Positions 1-8,208 of a DNA stretch of 32,354 bases are shown here, in pieces; within the stretch, counting starts at the first letter, position 1; the number at the start of each line of letters is the position of its first letter. The stretch covers positions 1 to 32,354 of the forward strand of contig JAICJW010000003.1 of NCBI GenBank assembly GCA_025928215.1, read 5' to 3'. The translations under genes and the position numbers were made by a program. The notes below the pieces were generated by a model, which saw nothing but the letters and a program-made list of their open reading frames with translations, was not told the DNA's origin and did no database searches. The DNA comes from Chloroflexia bacterium (lineage in GTDB: Bacteria; Chloroflexota; Chloroflexia; Thermomicrobiales; JALYUS01).

Positions 1-2
1 AC

Positions 3-587
3 GGCCCGGCAATCCAGGATACCGATGAACTGGTGCTGATCGAGCGGGCAATCGCCGGCGACGAAAAGGCGTTCGCGGAACTCGTTACGCGCTATCAGAC
101 GGCTGTCTACAACCTCGCCAACCGGATGCTCGGCGATGCGGGCGAGGCGGAGGATGCCGCACAGGAAGTCTTCCTCCGTATCTACCGGCGGCTGGCAACG
201 TACGATGCCGATCACCGCTTCTCGACGTGGGTCCTTTCGATTGCCAGCCATTATTGCATTGATCTGCTTCGCCGCAAGCGCCCCTGGCTCGTGCCGATCG
301 AAAATATCTCCAACTGGATGCGCGCTCGCTCGCGCGGGCCGGAAGCATCGGCGCTCGTACAGGAGCAGCAGGATACGGTGCGCAACCTGCTCGCGAAACT
401 GCCCGAACATTATCGTCTCGTCCTTTTGCTGCGGTACTGGCACGATCTCGGCTATGAGGAGATCGCGCAGGTCGTTGATCTGCCCGTCAGTACAATCAAG
501 GCGCGTTTGCACCGGGCGCGGAACGCGCTTGCGGCGCTCGTGAATGGGGATGGGAGGCTTGCCGATGCATTGCAAGCAAACCCGTAG
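3..587 (+). CDS. ECF-subfamily RNA polymerase sigma factor, 5' partial
   Basis: This encodes a group 4 (extracytoplasmic function) sigma-70 factor, which directs RNA polymerase to a stress or envelope regulon. Region 2 is visible in EDAAQEVFLRIYRRL followed by FSTWVLSIASHYCIDLLRRKR, the -10 recognition helix region. Region 4 is LPEHYRLVLLLRYWHDLGYEEIA followed by the helix-turn-helix VSTIKARLHRARNAL. A GTG at 33 gives 184 residues, but the frame stays open to base 3 with the acidic lead-in QDTDELVLIERA, so the true start probably lies left of the window. The stop overlaps the start of the anti-sigma gene, the usual arrangement for a sigma/anti-sigma pair. The ABC exporter downstream may be part of its regulon (inference). 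The family call is firm; the regulon is unknown. Confidence 0.93.
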   Translation, partial: GPAIQDTDELVLIERAIAGDEKAFAELVTRYQTAVYNLANRMLGDAGEAEDAAQEVFLRIYRRLATYDADHRFSTWVLSIASHYCIDLLRRKRPWLVPIENISNWMRARSRGPEASALVQEQQDTVRNLLAKLPEHYRLVLLLRYWHDLGYEEIAQVVDLPVSTIKARLHRARNALAALVNGDGRLADALQANP

Positions 588-1116
588 CCTTCTCCTCCAA
601 TCGCTGGAACATCCTCTCGACGCCGAATGCGAGCGCATCGTTCAGGCGCACGTCGTGGAATGCACTGAGTGCCGCCGGTTTGCCGAGGCGATGCGGATGT
701 GGCCAGCCCATGCCGCCGCCCAGCAGCGTCGCCGGAATGCGCCCGACCTCACCGAGCGCGTGCTCGCCAATGTCCGGCCCTTGCCGCCGCCGTGGGTCTA
801 CCGGCACGAGCAACAAAACAAGCAGGTGCCGCAAATGGTCGCCTTCGTCGTCGGCGCGCTGGGGGTTTCGCTCGCCTTCCTGATGCTCTGCCTGACGTTC
901 GTCGTTGCGATTACGGGGCAGACGCGGCCCGCAGCGAGGGGCCAGGAACAACTGATGGTGCCGGAAGTGTGGCACGATATTCAATTGTGGATGAACAGTA
1001 TCCCGAGCGATCACGCACACGCCGTCGTGACCGTGGTCGTCGCGCTCGCGTTCACCGCCCTCGTCGTCACCTGGTTCCGCACCCTCTCGGTTCATGTTGG
1101 CCGTGACCGCCAATAA
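565..1116 (+). CDS. Zinc-finger anti-sigma factor, membrane anchored
   Basis: A 183-residue protein with the anti-sigma zinc-finger (zf-HC2, ZAS) signature H-x3-C-x2-C at His29, Cys33 and Cys36, plus Cys3. Known family members bind and silence the cognate ECF sigma factor in the cytoplasm. Two hydrophobic helices follow, at about 91-117 and 155-175, so the finger domain is probably tethered to the inner face of the membrane. I chose the ATG at 565 over those at 544 and 550 because GGGAGG lies a suitable distance upstream and because Cys3 then sits at the N terminus. The gene overlaps the sigma gene at its 5' end and the ABC ATPase at its 3' end, so translation is likely coupled. The signal that releases the sigma factor cannot be told from sequence. 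Confidence 0.85.
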   Translation: MHCKQTRSLLLQSLEHPLDAECERIVQAHVVECTECRRFAEAMRMWPAHAAAQQRRRNAPDLTERVLANVRPLPPPWVYRHEQQNKQVPQMVAFVVGALGVSLAFLMLCLTFVVAITGQTRPAARGQEQLMVPEVWHDIQLWMNSIPSDHAHAVVTVVVALAFTALVVTWFRTLSVHVGRDRQ

Positions 1117-1903
1117 CGCTCCCGCCGGACTCCCCCCGACTCCCATGCCGGTTCCAACCCCGATCCCGATCCCGATCATTCGCTTCGAGCGCGCGACCCG
1201 TCGGTACACGACGGGTCGCGGCATCGTCACCGCGCTCCACGAGGCGACCTTCACGGTGGCGCGGGGCGAGTGGGTGGCGATTGTCGGGCCGTCCGGCAGC
1301 GGCAAGAGCACGCTGATGAATCTTCTCGCCGGTATTGATCGGGCGAGCGCGGGCGAGGTATGGGTCAACGGCCAGGACTTGACGCAGCTCTCGGAGGAGC
1401 GGCTGGCACGCTGGCGCGGGCGCGAGGTCGGCATCGTCTTCCAGTTCTTCCAGTTGATGCCGACGCTGACGGCGGTCGAAAATGTCGTCCTGCCAATGGA
1501 GTTGCGCGGTCGGTGGCGTGGCGAGCGGCGGAAACGGGCGCTGGCCTTGCTGGATCGGGTCGGTGTCGCTGATCTCGCGGCCAGTCTGCCCGCGCAGATG
1601 TCGGGTGGGGAGCAGCAGCGCGTCGCCATTGCCCGTGCGCTCGCCAATGACCCGGCGATTTTACTCGCGGACGAACCGACGGGCAATCTCGACTCGGCGA
1701 CGGGGGAGCGGATTATCGAATTGCTCGCGGAACTCGCCGATGGCGAGCGGACGTTGCTGATTGTCACGCATGACGCGCGCCTGGCGTCTCGCGCGCCACG
1801 AACGATTGGCCTTGCGGATGGCGTCATCATGCAGGACACTAACGTATCCGCCGGGACGGTCCTCGCTGAGGCGCCGCTCGCAGAGGCGAACGAAACGGTA
1901 TAG
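1094..1903 (+). CDS. ABC transporter ATP-binding protein, MacB/LolD type
   Basis: The nucleotide-binding subunit of an ABC system of the MacB/LolD/FtsE class. All motifs are present: Walker A GPSGSGKS (65-72), Q-loop VFQFFQL (Gln117), signature MSGGEQQR (169-176), Walker B ILLADEP (189-195) and H-loop VTHD (His226). FQFFQLMPTLTAVENV is typical of this class. The first 28 residues are a Pro-rich tail coded partly by three tandem CCGATC hexamers; the fold itself begins near residue 29. The start is therefore uncertain: ATG at 1094 overlaps the anti-sigma gene, and ATG at 1145 is an alternative. The next gene is its permease and the third is a membrane-fusion adaptor, giving a complete three-part export or mechanotransmission system. 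Confidence 0.92.
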   Translation: MLAVTANNAPAGLPPTPMPVPTPIPIPIIRFERATRRYTTGRGIVTALHEATFTVARGEWVAIVGPSGSGKSTLMNLLAGIDRASAGEVWVNGQDLTQLSEERLARWRGREVGIVFQFFQLMPTLTAVENVVLPMELRGRWRGERRKRALALLDRVGVADLAASLPAQMSGGEQQRVAIARALANDPAILLADEPTGNLDSATGERIIELLAELADGERTLLIVTHDARLASRAPRTIGLADGVIMQDTNVSAGTVLAEAPLAEANETV

Positions 1904-1941
1904 CGGGTGGGCGCGGCGCGACGGATCGGTATATCACGCGC

Positions 1942-4284
1942 ATGACGATACTGATCACCAAAACAATCCGCGATTTCGGCGTGCGCCGCCTCCGGTCGGC
2001 ATTGCTGCTGCTGGGCATCGTAATCGGTGTCGCGGGGGTCGTCGCCATCGCCTATACCGCGCGAAACCTCGCCGCTGCTCAGCGCGCGGCGTATGTCTCC
2101 GCCTCGCAAGCTGATCTCTTCATCAATGTGCGGAGCTTTCCTGCCGCGCTCACCAATGTCATCCGGGAGACGGACAATGTCCAAACCGTCGAATCGCGCG
2201 TCAGCGATTACCTCCAGTGGTCGAATGGTGGCCCTTATCGGGATGTGCTGATCTATGGCGTGCATGATTTCAACAACATGCAAATCAACCGCCCGACGCT
2301 GATCGCGGGGCGCTGGCCGGGGAAGGGAGAGGCCGTCCTCGATTATTCATCCCAGCGGCTGCAACCCGTGGCGATTGGTGACACGATCGCGCTGCGGGAG
2401 AGCGTCGCGACCCCACCCGTCTATGCGCGCATCAGCGGCTTCACGCGCACGCCGGGGGAGCCGGATGCCTCGATTCAAAACCGTGCGACCGGTTATGCAC
2501 CGGCGGCGGATGTGCAACTGTGGCGTCAGGAGCCGGGAGATAACCAATTGCTTGTGCGCCTCGGAGAACTCCGGCGGGCGACTGAGACGCGACAAGCGAT
2601 CATCCGCGTGCTGGACAAGCGTGGCATCGCGCATGGGCAAGGAGCGATCCGCGATCCGCAGCAGGCGGTTGGGACGAAAGAACTCGGCGTGCTCCTGCTC
2701 CTGATGTCCGTCTTCTCGGTGATTGGCGTCGTGCTCAGTGGATTTCTCGTCTGGAACACGATGACGGCGGTGATGTCCGAGGAGATGCGGCAAGTCGGTA
2801 TCCTGCGCGCCCTCGGCGCCAGCCGCTGGCAGGTATTGCGCACCTATCTGTTCCCCGCAATCCTTGTCGGCTTCGTCGGCAGCCTCGCCGGTATCGCCGT
2901 TGGGGTGATCGGCGGCGGCGCGCTTGCCGCGTTTCTCGGCGGATTGATCGGCCTCGCCTTGCCGCCATTCACGCTCGCGCCGCGGGAGGTGGTGCTCGGG
3001 TCGCTGGTCGGCATGGGTGTCGGGATGGGTGCGGCGATCTTCCCCGCGTGGCAGGGAACGCGTGTCACGGCACTGGAACTGCTGCGCAATTACGGCGTTC
3101 GCGCGGACTATGGGGTCGGATTCATCCAAACGATGCTCGCCCGCTTGCAGGGAACGAGCGCGATGGTCGCGATGGCGATACGGAACACCTGGCGGCGGCG
3201 CGTTCGGTCGGTCGTGACGATGCTCGTCGTCGGCGTCGGCGCGGCGGCCTTCATCGGCACCCAGGCGCTCAATGCGTCAGTATCCCATACCGTAGATAGT
3301 TTGTACGCGATCTATGCGGCGGATGCGTGGCTGAGTTTCAACCGCGCAATGAGTCTCCAGTTTACGGACGAACTGCGCCGGGATCCCGACATCGTCGCAT
3401 CGGAGGGGTGGGTGCGCGACGACGCATATGTGCAACAAACATTGACCGACCTCTGGGGCATTCCGGCCGACACGGCGCTCTACCTTCATCAGGTAACGGC
3501 GGGGCGCTGGTATGCCGCGCATGACCCGGCGGAAGTGGTGGTGACGGCAAATCTCGCGCGCAGCCTCGGCTTGCATGCGGGCGATCCGCTGAACGTCGTC
3601 TACCGCAAGCGGCAGCAGACGTACAGTATCGTCGGAATCGTGGATGACGCGAGCACCTATCTGGGCAGCCGCGCCACCGGCAAGGTCTTCATGACGCCGG
3701 AGAACGCGAACACTCTGCGGGGAACGGGCAATGTCGCGGATTTCTTCGCGGTCCGCTTCACGGACTCGTCGCCGGGCGGGGTGAATGCGGCGCTCCGGCA
3801 GGTCGAGCAACAGTTCCGCACCGACGAGCCATCGGCACTTGCCGCGTATGAGGATCGCGCGAATACCCAGAACGTCACGCGCATCCTCACGGTGTTGCTC
3901 GATGCGATGGTGGTCGTGGTCGCGGTGATCGGGATGGTCGGCCTCGTCAATACGCTCATACTCAATATCACCGAGCGGCGGCGCGAACTGGGCATCTTGC
4001 GCTCGATTGGCGCGGGTGGCGGCGCGCTCATCCGGCTGCTCGTCAGCGAGGGGATTGTGCTCGGCGGGCTGGGCTACGGGCTTGGGCTTGTCGGCGGCTA
4101 CGCGCTCGCCCGCTATCTCGTCGCGTTGGCGGGGGCGGAACTCTTCCGCATGCAATTTACGCTGTCGCCGCTTGTCCTTCTGCTCACCGGCGTATTGACG
4201 CTCGTCGTCGCGGCGGGGGCGAGCGTGGCACCCGGCATCCTTGCGGCGCGGCTCCGCCCCATCGAGGCGGTGCGCTATGAGTAG
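1942..4284 (+). CDS. ABC transporter permease with two FtsX domains
   Basis: A 780-residue permease built as two MacB/FtsX units in tandem. Each unit has an N-terminal helix, a large extracytoplasmic domain and three further helices. The first unit has helices near 20-40, 250-275, 300-330 and 350-370, with the conserved EEMRQVGILRALGAS coupling segment. The second begins near 425 (RVRSVVTMLVVGVGAAAF) and ends with ERRRELGILRSIGAG and helices near 655-680, 705-730 and 750-775. The duplicated layout is known in FtsX-family exporters of lipoproteins, peptides or lipids. A gap of 38 bases follows the ATPase gene, and the 3' end overlaps the adaptor gene by 8 bases. The substrate cannot be inferred. 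Confidence 0.9.
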   Translation: MTILITKTIRDFGVRRLRSALLLLGIVIGVAGVVAIAYTARNLAAAQRAAYVSASQADLFINVRSFPAALTNVIRETDNVQTVESRVSDYLQWSNGGPYRDVLIYGVHDFNNMQINRPTLIAGRWPGKGEAVLDYSSQRLQPVAIGDTIALRESVATPPVYARISGFTRTPGEPDASIQNRATGYAPAADVQLWRQEPGDNQLLVRLGELRRATETRQAIIRVLDKRGIAHGQGAIRDPQQAVGTKELGVLLLLMSVFSVIGVVLSGFLVWNTMTAVMSEEMRQVGILRALGASRWQVLRTYLFPAILVGFVGSLAGIAVGVIGGGALAAFLGGLIGLALPPFTLAPREVVLGSLVGMGVGMGAAIFPAWQGTRVTALELLRNYGVRADYGVGFIQTMLARLQGTSAMVAMAIRNTWRRRVRSVVTMLVVGVGAAAFIGTQALNASVSHTVDSLYAIYAADAWLSFNRAMSLQFTDELRRDPDIVASEGWVRDDAYVQQTLTDLWGIPADTALYLHQVTAGRWYAAHDPAEVVVTANLARSLGLHAGDPLNVVYRKRQQTYSIVGIVDDASTYLGSRATGKVFMTPENANTLRGTGNVADFFAVRFTDSSPGGVNAALRQVEQQFRTDEPSALAAYEDRANTQNVTRILTVLLDAMVVVVAVIGMVGLVNTLILNITERRRELGILRSIGAGGGALIRLLVSEGIVLGGLGYGLGLVGGYALARYLVALAGAELFRMQFTLSPLVLLLTGVLTLVVAAGASVAPGILAARLRPIEAVRYE

Positions 4285-5269
4285 GCGGCCAGCAATCGCA
4301 CTGGGGTTGCTCCTTGTCGTGGTCGCTGGCGTCGCCATTTGGGCGGGATTCTTCCGCACATCGCGCGGTAGTGTCCATACGGTGACGGTCGAACGCCGCG
4401 CCGAATTGAGCGCGACCGTGCAAGCGACGGGCAAGGTGGATGTGACCGGAAAGCTGGTCATCCCCCTCTCGCAGACGGGCACCGTGCGCGTCGTCGCTGT
4501 CAAAGTCGGCGATAGCGTGCATACGGGCGATCTGATCGTGGCGATGGATGATGCCCGCCAGCGTCAGGATGTTCAGGCGGCATCGGATGCGCTCGATGCG
4601 GCGCAATATGGCCTGACGAGCGCTCGCGCCCGTGGCGGTGGCGATCCGGGCGGAAGTGCGGCGATCATCACCGCCGAAGCGGCGGTGCAGGACGCACAAC
4701 GCCGCCTTGACACCGCGCGGGACGCTCTCAGACGCACCCTCGTGCTCGCGCCGATAGATGGCACGATCCTCTCGCTGTCCGTTGTGGAGAAGGGCAGTTA
4801 CAATCAGGGGCAGGAAGTCACCCAGATTGCCAATGTGCAGAATCTCGTCCTGACGGTTGATCTGGACGAACTCGACGTGCCGCGCCTCGGGGACAACCGC
4901 GCGACGAAAATCATCTTTGACGCCTTCCCCGGCAACGAAATCACCGGCACACTCACCGCTATCGCGCCAGTGGCGACGAATCGGGGTGGGCGCACGATCT
5001 ATGAAGGGACCGTCACCTTTGCCCGCCCGCCGAATCTCGATCTCCGGCCCGGTATGGGCGCGGACGTCACCATCGCGACCCGCACCGAGCAGAATGTGCT
5101 CGTCGTGCCGGATCTCGCCGTGGAGACGATTGGCGCGAAGACCTTTCTCACTGTTCTCCACGATGATGGATCGCGCGAACGTGTCGAAGTACGCACCGGT
5201 ATCCGCACGAACGGCGTGATCGTCATCGCAAGTGGCGTCAGCGAAGGCACACACGTCGTCGTGCCGTAG
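4277..5269 (+). CDS. HlyD/MacA-type membrane-fusion adaptor
   Basis: A 330-residue periplasmic-adaptor-like protein. An N-terminal signal anchor (about 5-24, LGLLLVVVAGVAIWAG) precedes a barrel-sandwich (lipoyl-like) half around VTGKLVIPLSQTGTV and VKVGDSVHTGDLI. A short Ala/Gln-rich helical hairpin follows (residues about 95-150), then the second half-motif LVLAPIDGTILSLSVVEKGSYNQG and C-terminal beta-barrel domains. The helical hairpin is much shorter than in Gram-negative MacA, as expected if no TolC-like tunnel has to be reached. The ATG at 4277 overlaps the permease stop by 8 bases, whereas an upstream frame start at 4241 would overlap by 44. It is the last gene of the sigma-led operon, and a hairpin follows 10 bases after the stop. 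Confidence 0.88.
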   Translation: MSRRPAIALGLLLVVVAGVAIWAGFFRTSRGSVHTVTVERRAELSATVQATGKVDVTGKLVIPLSQTGTVRVVAVKVGDSVHTGDLIVAMDDARQRQDVQAASDALDAAQYGLTSARARGGGDPGGSAAIITAEAAVQDAQRRLDTARDALRRTLVLAPIDGTILSLSVVEKGSYNQGQEVTQIANVQNLVLTVDLDELDVPRLGDNRATKIIFDAFPGNEITGTLTAIAPVATNRGGRTIYEGTVTFARPPNLDLRPGMGADVTIATRTEQNVLVVPDLAVETIGAKTFLTVLHDDGSRERVEVRTGIRTNGVIVIASGVSEGTHVVVP

Positions 5270-5279
5270 GAGAGATATG

Positions 5280-5309
5280 GGTGGTGGCAGGCTGAAGCCC
5301 GCCACCACC
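5280..5309. repeat. GC-rich hairpin between convergent genes
   Basis: Arms GGTGGTGGCAGGC (5280-5292) and GCCCGCCACCACC (5297-5309) pair over 13 positions with one A-C mismatch around the loop TGAA. It lies 10 bases after the adaptor stop and 15 bases before the end of the opposing gene, so it could end transcription from both sides. No T-run follows, so a factor-independent terminator is not proven. Its core belongs to the GCAGGC hairpin family found elsewhere in this window. Confidence 0.6.
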
Positions 5310-5324
5310 GGGAAGAGTGCTATC

Positions 5325-5708
5325 CTATGTGGATGTCCCGCTGCTGTGTGACTCGACGGACGGCTTCGCGGGTTCGTCGAGGACATTCACGTACTGATTG
5401 AGGCGCGACTTCGCCTCGTCGCCGAGCCGGTTAATCTCATCGCTCAGGCTGCTAACGCCCTGTTGCAGCATTTCGATTAGCCGGTCAATAGCCTCCTCGA
5501 TCAGCGGCATATTCTCGCGCACCGCGCCCTGAAGTTGCTCGTCAATGTTCGCGAACTGCGAACCGAGCAGCGAAGAGAGTTTCGCTCGCCCCTGCTCGCT
5601 CCGCATATACATAATGAGTGCGACTGCCCCCGCCGAGAGGGCGCCGCCCGCGCCGAAGCGCGCGAACTTCTGTCCTTTTGTCTCCGCGTCGTTCGTCGTC
5701 ATTGCCAT
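5325..5708 (-). CDS. Small membrane-anchored protein with amphipathic helices, YtxH-like
   Basis: A 127-residue protein of unknown function. One glycine/alanine-rich transmembrane segment lies near the N terminus (about 17-35, FGAGGALSAGAVALIMYM) and is followed by a charged helical stretch (about 38-107) with heptad-like spacing, ending in a polar tail. This resembles YtxH-type gas-vesicle/stress proteins in layout only. I chose the ATG at 5708 because AAAGAGGAGG lies just upstream; a start at 5732 would place that site inside the gene. It lies 36 bases downstream of the nucleoside phosphorylase gene on the same strand and may be the last gene of that operon. The gene is credible; the function is unknown. 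Confidence 0.7.
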   Translation of the reverse strand: MAMTTNDAETKGQKFARFGAGGALSAGAVALIMYMRSEQGRAKLSSLLGSQFANIDEQLQGAVRENMPLIEEAIDRLIEMLQQGVSSLSDEINRLGDEAKSRLNQYVNVLDEPAKPSVESHSSGTST

Positions 5709-5744
5709 CGGTCTCCTCCTCTTTCCGTACAACCCTATTGCAAC

Positions 5745-6590
5745 TTACGCGCCGCCGGAATTCCGCTCCTTTTCCTCGTCTATCTCCGGGATGAGTCGTT
5801 CGAGTATGGCCGCGAGCCGTTTCGCGCTCTGTGCCCCTTGATGTACCACGTCGGTGTGCGAGAGCGATTCCGCCCCCACGATATTTGTGATCGAGGAGAA
5901 GGCGAGGACATCCATGCCGCAACACCGCGCGACCAGCGCTTCCGGCGCGGTAGACATCCCGACCGCATCCGCCCCGATCGCGCGGAGGAAACGCTGCTCG
6001 GCGGGGGTTTCGTAACTCGGGCCGCCGACCATCGCATAGACCCCTTCGCGCAGCACGATGCCCGCGCTCGCGGCGGCGATGTGGGCGCGGGCGCGCAGGT
6101 GGGGCGTGTAGACATGCGTGCAATCGAGGAAGTTCGGCCCGCCGCGCAGGGGGTTGTGGCCGATGAGGCCGGGCAAGTTGATATGATCGCCGAGAACCAT
6201 CAGATCGCCGACGCCGTAGTCCGGGTTGAGGCCGCCCGCCGCGTTCGTGAGGATGAGCGTCGTGATCCGCGCGTGGTGCAACAAGCGAACGTACTCCGTG
6301 ACCGCCGCGATACTGACACCCTGATAGGAGTGCAGGCGGCCGCTGACGAGCAGGATGGGGACGGTGCCGCAGTTCACGAGCGCAAATTCCCGGCGATGGC
6401 CGGGTACGTCGCCCGCGTCGCTGCGCATGAAGGACGACCACGACCAGCGCCCGATGACCGGCCATGCCGCCAGCGCGTCACCGAGGCCCGATCCGAGGGT
6501 GACGGCGATGCGTGGCTGCGTGCCCGTTGCCTCGATGACAGCGGCAAACGCGGTTTCGGGGTCGGGTGTTGTCGAGAGACGTGCGGCCAT
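5745..6590 (-). CDS. Purine nucleoside phosphorylase (trimeric PNP/MTAP family)
   Basis: A 281-residue enzyme of the NP-I family, which cleaves purine nucleosides with phosphate to a free base and (deoxy)ribose-1-phosphate in purine salvage. Visible motifs are GSGLG (33-37, phosphate site), GHRRE (64-68), SGRLHSYQG (83-91), TNAAGGLNP (115-123), GHNPLRGGPN (144-153), GPSYETPAEQR (190-200, base-site Glu194), GMSTAPE (211-217) and SSITN (232-236, base-site Asn236). Glu and Asn at the base site favour 6-oxopurine substrates (inosine, guanosine) as in the trimeric class. ATG at 6590 gives a protein of family length; upstream extension residues overlap the preceding gene and look unrelated. It is 10 bases downstream of the PH/SHOCT gene. 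Confidence 0.93.
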   Translation of the reverse strand: MAARLSTTPDPETAFAAVIEATGTQPRIAVTLGSGLGDALAAWPVIGRWSWSSFMRSDAGDVPGHRREFALVNCGTVPILLVSGRLHSYQGVSIAAVTEYVRLLHHARITTLILTNAAGGLNPDYGVGDLMVLGDHINLPGLIGHNPLRGGPNFLDCTHVYTPHLRARAHIAAASAGIVLREGVYAMVGGPSYETPAEQRFLRAIGADAVGMSTAPEALVARCCGMDVLAFSSITNIVGAESLSHTDVVHQGAQSAKRLAAILERLIPEIDEEKERNSGGA

Positions 6591-6600
6591 AATTCGGCTT

Positions 6601-7257
6601 TCAGATACGGTTGAGCAGTTCGGCGCGCTTCGCGTCATATTCGGCCTGCGAGATCGCACCGCGATCCCGGAGATCGGCGAGTTTCGCGATCAGAGAGGCG
6701 GCATCTTCCTGTCTGACCGGCGCGATGGCGGGCGGAGCGGGACGGTAGCCGCTTATCCGGTCGGTGTAGGAATCGCGCGCCGCGAGCACGGCCCGTTTGA
6801 AGGCGAGCGGATCGGCGACGTGCTCAAGCAGGTCCGCGCCGACATCATTGCCGGTGACGATCTCCATATCGCCGTAGTTGAGCATGCGGCCAAAGAGCGT
6901 TTGATTGAGCACGAGGTCGTTGATCATATTGAGCGATGAGTCAATCGTGTGCTTGCCGAGCAGGCCGGAGACCTGGATAACGCGGCGATCGGTGATGATG
7001 TAGTGCTCGTTGCGCCAGCGCAGAAACTGGATGAAGACTTGCAGATAAAAGATGAGCGCCAGGGCGAGGAAAACAATCAGGACGATCAGGCCGACTCTGG
7101 CGTTGCTGATCTTCACCTTCGCGACAATGCCGATGATGAGGAGGAGAATCGTCAGGAGCGCGTTGCCGGCGACCCGCTTTGCCAGAACCGTCCAGTGGGG
7201 ATGCGCGGCGAACAGTTTTTCCTCGCCGTTGCCGAGCAGGTCATCAATGTATGCCAT
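6601..7257 (-). CDS. Membrane protein with bacterial PH domain and C-terminal SHOCT motif
   Basis: A 218-residue protein. Two hydrophobic helices (about 30-48 and 55-78) precede a bacterial PH (bPH2) domain of about 80-165, recognisable by NEHYIITDRRVIQVSGLLGK and a D-LVLNQTLFGRMLNYGDMEI segment. After a Pro-rich linker comes a SHOCT motif (about 186-218: IAKLADLRDRGAISQAEYDAKRAELL). Bacterial PH domains of this type are common in envelope proteins of unknown role, and SHOCT is thought to mediate oligomerisation. ATG at 7257 has GGGAGG upstream; longer frame extension belongs to recO on the same strand in another frame. The start overlaps the recO stop by 14 bases, so the two are translationally coupled. 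Confidence 0.82.
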   Translation of the reverse strand: MAYIDDLLGNGEEKLFAAHPHWTVLAKRVAGNALLTILLLIIGIVAKVKISNARVGLIVLIVFLALALIFYLQVFIQFLRWRNEHYIITDRRVIQVSGLLGKHTIDSSLNMINDLVLNQTLFGRMLNYGDMEIVTGNDVGADLLEHVADPLAFKRAVLAARDSYTDRISGYRPAPPAIAPVRQEDAASLIAKLADLRDRGAISQAEYDAKRAELLNRI

Positions 7258-8050
7258 CCCGTCCCTCCCTTTCCGCCCGATAGCCGTCGTCCATCCGTTG
7301 CAACACGAGAGGCGAGCGGAGATCGTGCTCGGCAGCGGCGCGAATCCACCGGCCAAGCACCGCGCCCGCCTCGTCCAGCGCCTCCGGCGGCAATCGCACC
7401 TGCACGATCCGCGCGAGTGACTCCCGCGCGAGGAGACGGAGCGCCTTGATTGTCGCCGTCTCAATTGGTTGCGCGAGCACATCCAGGTGGCGGCACGCCG
7501 GGCAGAGCAGGCCGCCCCGTTCGATGCTGGCGACATATGGCACGTCCGGCGCAATCGGCGCGTCGCACCTAGCGCACGCCGACCAACTGGGCGCGAGGCC
7601 ATTGAGGGTGAGGATGAACAACTCGAACCAGCGACAGGTCGCCGATGCGTCCGCGCCGACATCGAGCGCGACGAGCGCGGCGACAAATGCGTCATAGAGC
7701 GCACGGCTGCCGCTCTCCTCCTCGGAGAAGGTATCCACCAGTTCCGCGAGATAATAGGCGGGGCCGAGGAGATCGAGGTCCGTGCGGAGGCGCATAAACG
7801 GTTCGATCATCTCGACCTGCGCGATGATATCGAGGTCGTGCCCTTGCGCGAGCATCATCGCGCAACGACAGAATGGCTCCAGATGCCCCGATTTCTTGCT
7901 CGTCATTTTCCGCACGCCCTTCGCAGCGGCGCGCACTTTCCCGCGATCGGGCGTGATGATCGTCAGAATGCGGTCCGCCTCGCCCAGATCGCGACCACGC
8001 AGGACGATCCCTTCGGTGCGGTAGGTTCGTTGTCCCGTTGCGCGTGGCAC
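7244..8050 (-). CDS. recO: DNA repair protein RecO
   Basis: A 268-residue RecO protein, which anneals single strands and loads RecA with RecR in the RecF pathway. The N-terminal OB fold is YRTEGIVLRGRDLGEADRILTIITPDRGKVRAAAKGVRK, followed by helices containing LGPAYYLAELVDTFSEEE and a zinc-binding site CARC...CPACRH in the C-terminal half. The two GTG codons at 8056 and 8050 are both possible. I favour 8050 because AAAGGAGA is 7 bases from it and only 1 base from the other. recO is the first gene of the leftward operon and is divergent from ccdA. The C-terminal 13 residues overlap the next gene. Confidence 0.93.
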   Translation of the reverse strand: MPRATGQRTYRTEGIVLRGRDLGEADRILTIITPDRGKVRAAAKGVRKMTSKKSGHLEPFCRCAMMLAQGHDLDIIAQVEMIEPFMRLRTDLDLLGPAYYLAELVDTFSEEESGSRALYDAFVAALVALDVGADASATCRWFELFILTLNGLAPSWSACARCDAPIAPDVPYVASIERGGLLCPACRHLDVLAQPIETATIKALRLLARESLARIVQVRLPPEALDEAGAVLGRWIRAAAEHDLRSPLVLQRMDDGYRAEREGRDGIH

Positions 8051-8120
8051 CGTCACTCTCCTTTCGAGAGTGCGATTATCGCAGAGGACGCGCCGCCGCG
8101 CACGCTATTTCGCCGTTTTC

Positions 8121-8174
8121 GGTGGGAGCGGTTTTCCCGCCTATCATCCGGCTGGCTGGAAGCCTGTTCCCACC
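8121..8174. repeat. Degenerate GCAGGC-family inverted repeat in the recO-ccdA gap
   Basis: Outer arms GGTGGGA (8121-8127) and TCCCACC (8168-8174) match exactly and extend inward with two G-U pairs. The interior carries GCTGGAAGCCTG, the same core seen in the hairpins at 5280, 23644 and 26079. It lies between the divergent recO and ccdA genes, so a terminator role for either is unlikely. Confidence 0.45.
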
Positions 8175-8187
8175 ATATTTTGCTCTG

Positions 8188-8208
8188 GATACCGCGAATC
8201 GCGGTATC
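8188..8208. promoter_or_regulatory. Perfect 21-bp palindrome upstream of ccdA, candidate operator
   Basis: GATACCGCGA and its exact reverse complement TCGCGGTATC flank a single central A. The right half overlaps a -10-like TATCAT (8205-8210), and TTGCTC (8180-8185) lies 19 bases upstream as a weak -35 candidate. A dyad lying across a long 19-base spacer is the layout of MerR-type operators, but no regulator gene is adjacent. The palindrome is seen directly; its role is inferred. Confidence 0.5.

Noticed and set aside
496..2283. Long 595-codon frame on the minus strand
   Set aside because: It lies opposite the anti-sigma factor, the ABC ATPase and the start of the permease, all with clear motifs, and its own sequence is Arg/Pro/His-rich without any domain: a GC-rich antisense shadow.
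3277..4503. 408-codon minus-strand frame
   Set aside because: Opposite the second half of the FtsX permease and the adaptor start; composition is Arg/Ala/Asp-rich with no recognisable motif.
5535..6614. 359-codon plus-strand frame
   Set aside because: Opposite the purine nucleoside phosphorylase, which has all its catalytic motifs.
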